From CAYONZ01 sp964405465 (GTDB taxonomy: Bacteria; Bdellovibrionota; Bdellovibrionia; Bdellovibrionales; JAMPXM01), in the NCBI GenBank assembly GCA_964405465.1, contig CAYONZ010000022.1:1-56084 (forward strand): a stretch of 56,084 bases of DNA, written 5' to 3'. This document shows positions 52,322-56,084 of this stretch, piece by piece. Position 1 is the stretch's first letter; each line of letters opens with the position of its first letter. The position numbers and the translations under genes were made by a program. Under the pieces are notes generated by a model. That model had not been told where the DNA came from and searched no databases. It saw only the letters and a list, made by a program, of their open reading frames with translations.

Positions 52322-53383
52322 ATGGGTGCCGTTTTAGAGAACACAAAACATCCGCACATTAAAAGAGACTCTTCCAGCGGCACGTATCACGCGATTTTTA
52401 TGCTGAACGCAAAACGATTTAGGAAGAGCCTAAAGACCAAAAGTTTTGAGGTGGCTAAAAGGATGCTGGCCGACTTACAGGCCAAAGTACTTACCGGTAA
52501 ACCCCTATCAGTCGAGCAGACCGAGCTATTCAAAGACGCCTGGATCAAGTTTATTGAAGACAAACAGCACGGCAGATATATGAAGTCCGCTCGGATTCCC
52601 AGGGAATCAACTATGAAAAACCTAACCTACTACTACACTAATTTTTATGAGCCACACTTTGGGCACAAGCAACTTTCAAAGATATCCGACGACGATTGGC
52701 TAAATCTGCTTAAAGAAAATGATCACTTAAAACTAAACAACATCTCGGCCAATTTAATCAGCTTTTTTAAGTGGGCACTTAGAACTAACCGAATAACAAA
52801 AGCCCCGCATATTTACCTACCTAAAAAAACCAACACCAGCGACAACGATATAGAGCGAGTTGGCACAGTAATCCCTAAAGCCACTGTAACAAAGATGATT
52901 GCCAGAGGTGAGCTTGAACACAACCTATGGATTTCGATGGGCTACTACATGGGCATGCGATCAAGCGAAATAACACAACTACCAGTAAAACCAATTGACC
53001 TGAAAAACGGAATGATCAAGCTACCCGCATGGCTAACCAAGACAAATAAATACCGAGAGGTCCCTGTCCACAAATTAGTTATGCCACTTCTAACCGAGCA
53101 ATTAAAATTAAATACAGAGTACCTATTCCCAAATTTGGCAGATACTACCAAACCAATGGACCGTGGCGGTTTTAAAAAGAAATGGATGAGCATAAAACAA
53201 AGCTTAAACATTAACTGCAGATTCCACGATTTGAGGCATACCCACGCAACGATTGCGTTTAAAGCTAAAGGCAGCAACCCCCTTGTGATTTGCTCCTATT
53301 TAGGAATGGACATTAAAGTAGCACAAGATATTTACCTTCACGTTAACCACCTTGACCGAGCAAAACAGCTGGAGTCCGCATAA
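52322..53383 (+). CDS. tyrosine recombinase (integrase) of an integrative element
   Basis: 353 residues. ATG 52322 has a strong AGGAGG seven bases upstream. N-terminal arm-type and core-binding regions precede the catalytic domain (about 185-345). Visible residues: Arg213 in GYYMGMRSSEI, the beta-hairpin lysine in WLTKTNKYREVPV (Lys240 or Lys243), His302/Arg305 in FHDLRHTHAT, and the nucleophile Tyr338 in QDIYLHVN. The second His/Trp position, usually LGH, reads LGM, an accepted but less common change. It sits directly downstream of tRNA-Arg, so integration at the tRNA 3' end is very likely. Confidence 0.93.
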   Translation: MGAVLENTKHPHIKRDSSSGTYHAIFMLNAKRFRKSLKTKSFEVAKRMLADLQAKVLTGKPLSVEQTELFKDAWIKFIEDKQHGRYMKSARIPRESTMKNLTYYYTNFYEPHFGHKQLSKISDDDWLNLLKENDHLKLNNISANLISFFKWALRTNRITKAPHIYLPKKTNTSDNDIERVGTVIPKATVTKMIARGELEHNLWISMGYYMGMRSSEITQLPVKPIDLKNGMIKLPAWLTKTNKYREVPVHKLVMPLLTEQLKLNTEYLFPNLADTTKPMDRGGFKKKWMSIKQSLNINCRFHDLRHTHATIAFKAKGSNPLVICSYLGMDIKVAQDIYLHVNHLDRAKQLESA

Positions 53384-53436
53384 CTATAAAACCTTGAATG
53401 CCATTTTGAGACAAATCAAGTGATCAAAGTTTTCCC

Positions 53437-53465
53437 TTGACTGTTCCCAATTTGGGAACTACACT
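53437..53465 (+). promoter_or_regulatory. higBA promoter with palindromic operator in the spacer
   Basis: TTGACT (53437-53442) and TACACT (53460-53465) are 17 bases apart, and the whole 17-base spacer is a perfect palindrome, GTTCCCAATTTGGGAAC (53443-53459). A dimeric HTH antitoxin binding there would block RNA polymerase. The toxin start lies 31 bases beyond the -10. Confidence 0.85.
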
Positions 53466-53495
53466 GAACTTAGTTAATAACATTGGGGTGCTCGA

Positions 53496-53783
53496 GTGAA
53501 CATCACCGGACGCGAAATTCTAAAAAAATTTGTTGCTAAACACTCGATATGCAAAACCTGGGTAAACAACTGGGTGGCTGATGTTGAAAACTCTAGCTGG
53601 AATTCTACCCATGACATCAAGGCAAGATATCCTTTAGCCAGCTTTGTAAAGAAACTTGTTATCTTTAACGTAAAGGGAAACAACTACCGACTAGAGGTTA
53701 TCGTAGCCTTCAACTTAAAAATGGTTAGAATTGTTTGGGTCGGCACTCACGCCGAATATGATGAAAGGAACAAAAGCAGATGA
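53496..53783 (+). CDS. higB: HigB-type mRNA interferase toxin
   Basis: 95 residues from GTG 53496. It matches the HigB_toxin family (PF09907): NSSWNSTHDIKARYPLASFV, then LVIFNVKGNNYRLEVIVAFN, then MVRIVWVGTHAEYDE, the family's I.FNI.GN.YRLV and F.GTH.EYD. These toxins cut mRNA on translating ribosomes. The gene order is toxin first, antitoxin second, as in hig systems, with an ATGA overlap (53780-53783). The promoter palindrome upstream suggests autoregulation. It belongs to the integrative element and may stabilise it. Confidence 0.92.
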   Translation: MNITGREILKKFVAKHSICKTWVNNWVADVENSSWNSTHDIKARYPLASFVKKLVIFNVKGNNYRLEVIVAFNLKMVRIVWVGTHAEYDERNKSR

Positions 53784-54093
53784 AACTAAATTTGATTTCA
53801 AAAAGAGATTACAAATTATATTCAAAAGAGCTCGAGCATCTTATGCTTATTGATCCCTCTCCTGGTTCGGACGAAGCAAAACGTTTGAAGCTACTCTCTC
53901 TAGCAGTGGAAGAATATGAAAAACATCATTTTCCCTTTGATCCACCCTCACCTGTGGATGCCATTAAATTTCGAATGGAAGAAATGGGACTGACTCAAGC
54001 TGATGTTGCTAAGTATTTCGGAGGAAAGAACAGAGTGTCTGAAATTCTCGCGATGAAAAGAAGCCTGACTCTACCAATGATAAAATCACTAAA
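53780..54093 (+). CDS. higA: HigA-type antitoxin, truncated by gap
   Basis: About 104 residues remain before the N run. The N-terminal part (KRDYKLYSKELEHLMLIDPSPGSDEAKRLK) and the middle EYEKHHFPFDPPSPVDAIKF are typical of the HigA class that partners HigB of this type. A helix-turn-helix follows: RMEEMGLTQADVAKYFGGKNRVSEILAMKR. The last about 20 residues or so are missing. It should neutralise HigB and bind the palindrome in the promoter. Start ATG overlaps the higB stop. Confidence 0.9.
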
Positions 54094-54193
54094 NNNNNNN
54101 NNNNNNNNNNNNNNNNNNNNNNNNNNNNNNNNNNNNNNNNNNNNNNNNNNNNNNNNNNNNNNNNNNNNNNNNNNNNNNNNNNNNNNNNNNNNN
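54094..54193. other. assembly gap (100 N, probably of unknown true size)
   Basis: One hundred N, a common placeholder for gaps of unknown length. The rest of the integrative element and its other attachment site may be hidden here. Confidence 0.98.
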
Positions 54194-55595
54194 GCTGCGC
54201 CTTTTCTGAAAACCCAGCGGCTGGCAATGATTGCTTTGCATTCAGAAAACCTTGCTTTGAATTCCACTTCTGACTGGACTCAAGAATCCAAGCTGTGAGA
54301 CGAAAAGCTTCTTCGAACGAATTATTGTTCTTATGAGCAAAAACTTGTGCCCTCTTGAGGGCTACAAGAAACTCTTGCCGCGCTTTAGTGTGTGGAATCG
54401 GCTGTTGCCAGTGCAAAGCACTCTTCTCACTAACAAAAGTATGGAGAAGCATTTGCCACGGGTGAGGATTTTCATTGGGACGCCAAAGATCGTCTTCGCT
54501 CACCAGGGACTTTCTATTTTGTGTGTTCGTACGCATAGTTTCCTTAAGGCAATCGGGCACAACAAGTGGTCGATCTTGACCTCGAACAAATTCTTGAACC
54601 AACTGACTCAGATTTCCGCCGGGAATGTCGGCAAAAGTCTTTTCATTCAAACCTAGGAAGGCTTTCCGAAAATCAGAAATGTTTTGTCCCTCAAAAAACG
54701 GTTCAGGCAATTTTTTGTCACCAAACCTTAGAACCCAGAAAACCAATTTCTGCAATCGACTCCAGAGCTCCTGACTTTCTGCTGATCCTTCTTTGAAACC
54801 TTGAGCATCAATAAATTCAACATATTCACCTGGGGTAATTGAACGCCCGAAATAGATTTGCTCAGAGTCCGGAACAAATTCCTTTTCTCGCCCTGGATTC
54901 TGTTGGGCAAAAATCTTTCGCTCCAGTTCGGATCGGTTTTCACGGTAGAGGTGCTGGCGCAGATGATCTGGAATCTGAAACGACTGGCCTGCCTCTGCAC
55001 AAAAATATTGGGCTGTTTTTAATAGGTCTGAAGTGGCGAACCAGCTACGAATATCTCTGGTAAAATCTCGAGCCTGATCTTCTGTCGTTGCATCAAAATA
55101 TCCACCACAGCGGGTCACATCTTTTTCGAGCAATCGCATCCAAAGTGACGTGCGCATAGGTCCAGCAGGAAACTGAGCATCAAATAGCGCTTCCAGCTCT
55201 GGCCCAGAAATCGAGTAGCCACTGCTAGACAAACTAATGGGTGCATAGATACGCATCCGATCACCACAAAGAATTTCTACACGCGAACTAACCCCATTTT
55301 CAAACGCAGCCGCAACATGGGGGGGGAGTGCTGCTTCTGTCTCAGAAAAAGGTTCATCTCGAACTTGGATTTTCTGAGCGCCACTTTTTCTAAGCTCGGT
55401 CAACCACTCTAAAAAACCAACTGTCTCACCACTTGGAAGCACTCCTGCCACAGAATAAGAATCAACTTTCTGAGGTGTTTTCCAATCAACCTGTGGATAG
55501 ATCTCCTCTAAGCATCGGATCGTTTGCTCTAATTCATTGTCCTTCAATGAAAGCATTCCCCGCGTAATGAAGTGAATAAGCGATTCCGTTTGCAC
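54194..55595 (-). CDS. large hypothetical protein, 3' end lost in gap
   Basis: About 467 residues before the gap. The likely start is GTG 55595, because GGAGG lies five bases before it; the ATG at 55607 overlaps that site. No signal peptide or membrane segments. Predicted mainly helical, with stretches such as SETEAALPPHVAAAFENG, RCGGYFDATTEDQARDFTRD and NNNSFEEAFRLTAWILESS. No known family recognised. It starts 12 bases after the HEAT-like gene stop and is probably co-transcribed with it. The integrative element's end probably lies between higA and this gene. Confidence 0.6.
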
Positions 55596-55607
55596 CCTAA
55601 CCTCCAT

Positions 55608-56084
55608 TCATTTTGCAATTTGTGACTCTAAAGATACAGCTTCGCCGTCAAAGTAATAGCGTTGCAGGTCGGCTTTGGCTGCCTCGCCTGAAAGCTGACT
55701 CACAGCTTCGGTAAAATGAAATTCCCAATTCTTGTTTTTGATTTTCTTTGAAGCCAAGCAGGCCTGTTTACGAACAAGCTCGTGAGGATGATCCACGTTT
55801 TTAATCAAAATAGCCAAAAGTTTTTGTAGCTCGGCATGACAGTCAAACGCGGCAGAGTCTTTCTCTGAATAAAAACGTGCGATCTCACCGACAGCATAGA
55901 GCGCACTCGACACCTCAAGCGGGTCCGATGCCTTCAGCATTTTATGCAATCGCTTTAGGACATCGCTGGTAAGCTCCACTCGTCCCCTTTGCACCAAGAG
56001 ATTCGCTCGCAGGCGATTGCTGGCTTTTTCCCACTTGAAATCGCGATTGACCAAATCTGAATCGAATGACCACAACACCTCGAC
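55608..56084 (-). CDS. HEAT-repeat-like protein, 5' end beyond the window
   Basis: About 156 residues visible; the frame is open to the window edge, so the start is probably further right (a GTG at 56078 is inside the edge but unproven). Two helical repeats with a HEAT-like pattern: TSDVLKRLHKMLKASDPLEV then SSALYAVGEIARFY, and LQKLLAILIKNVDHPHELVR then KQACLASKKI. Such proteins are scaffolds. It is immediately followed (TGA then ATG) by the unknown large gene. No function is assigned. Confidence 0.55.
   Translation of the reverse strand, partial: VEVLWSFDSDLVNRDFKWEKASNRLRANLLVQRGRVELTSDVLKRLHKMLKASDPLEVSSALYAVGEIARFYSEKDSAAFDCHAELQKLLAILIKNVDHPHELVRKQACLASKKIKNKNWEFHFTEAVSQLSGEAAKADLQRYYFDGEAVSLESQIAK

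Noticed and set aside
54194..56084. Second attachment site of the integrative element
   Set aside because: No copy of the tRNA-Arg 3' end was found in this stretch on either strand by eye.
1..56084. CRISPR array, insertion sequences, rRNA operon
   Set aside because: No regularly spaced repeats, no transposase-like frame and no rRNA signature were seen in the window.

Overview
The window looks like chromosomal DNA of a Gram-negative member of the Bdellovibrio group (Bdellovibrionota), or a near relative. Evidence: outer-membrane genes (lptF/G-like, lpxC, TamB-like and Omp85 proteins), a flagellar fliL, EF-P, several lipoproteins and exported peptidases, and gene families with the flavour of predatory deltaproteobacteria. 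This placement is inference from protein content; there is no rRNA marker here. The sequence is a scaffold with two runs of N (20394-20403 and 54094-54193). The first is flanked by short pieces that appear to come from other genomes, which suggests a metagenome or otherwise mixed assembly.

Layout. 1-5.5 kb: end of an LptF/G permease, dprA, a LysM protein with a CpoB-like lipoprotein, and a ComEC DNA-uptake channel split into two overlapping genes. 5.5-11.4 kb: alanine dehydrogenase, lpxC, the ruvC-ruvA-ruvB operon and a TPR gene. 11.4-20.2 kb: efp, then a translationally coupled TPR protein / TamB / Omp85 operon whose Omp85 protein has about seven POTRA-like repeats. 20.2-20.5 kb: chimeric gap. 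20.5-27.4 kb: ppsR, two unknown genes and nusB (minus), an outer-membrane-barrel candidate with an RsmB-like methyltransferase (plus), a LysR regulator, and two membrane-anchored proteins. 27.4-37.2 kb: an inactive/active M16 peptidase pair, fliL, an L,D-transpeptidase, a small coiled-coil protein, rhomboid protease, methylmalonyl-CoA epimerase, HIT protein, rpsA and cmk.

37.5-52 kb is more accessory. It holds a divergent hydantoinase A/B pair, a secreted cysteine-rich protein, and a putative flavin module (HAMP-type membrane protein, exported FMN-binding protein, two 4-TM proteins, and a convergent ApbE flavin transferase). It also holds a His-rich CDF metal exporter, a 1202-residue exported protein with an internal duplication around a permuted papain-like domain, and an M28 peptidase. 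52.1-54.1 kb is the left end of an integrative element: tRNA-Arg(CCT), tyrosine recombinase, and a HigB/HigA toxin-antitoxin pair whose promoter carries a perfect palindrome. HigA is cut by the second gap. Beyond it are an unknown large protein and a HEAT-like protein running off the window.

The best candidates for undescribed biology are the duplicated permuted-papain protein, the FMN/ApbE/4-TM cluster, the cysteine-rich exported protein, and the seven-POTRA Omp85 coupled to TamB. No CRISPR array, insertion sequence or rRNA gene was seen.
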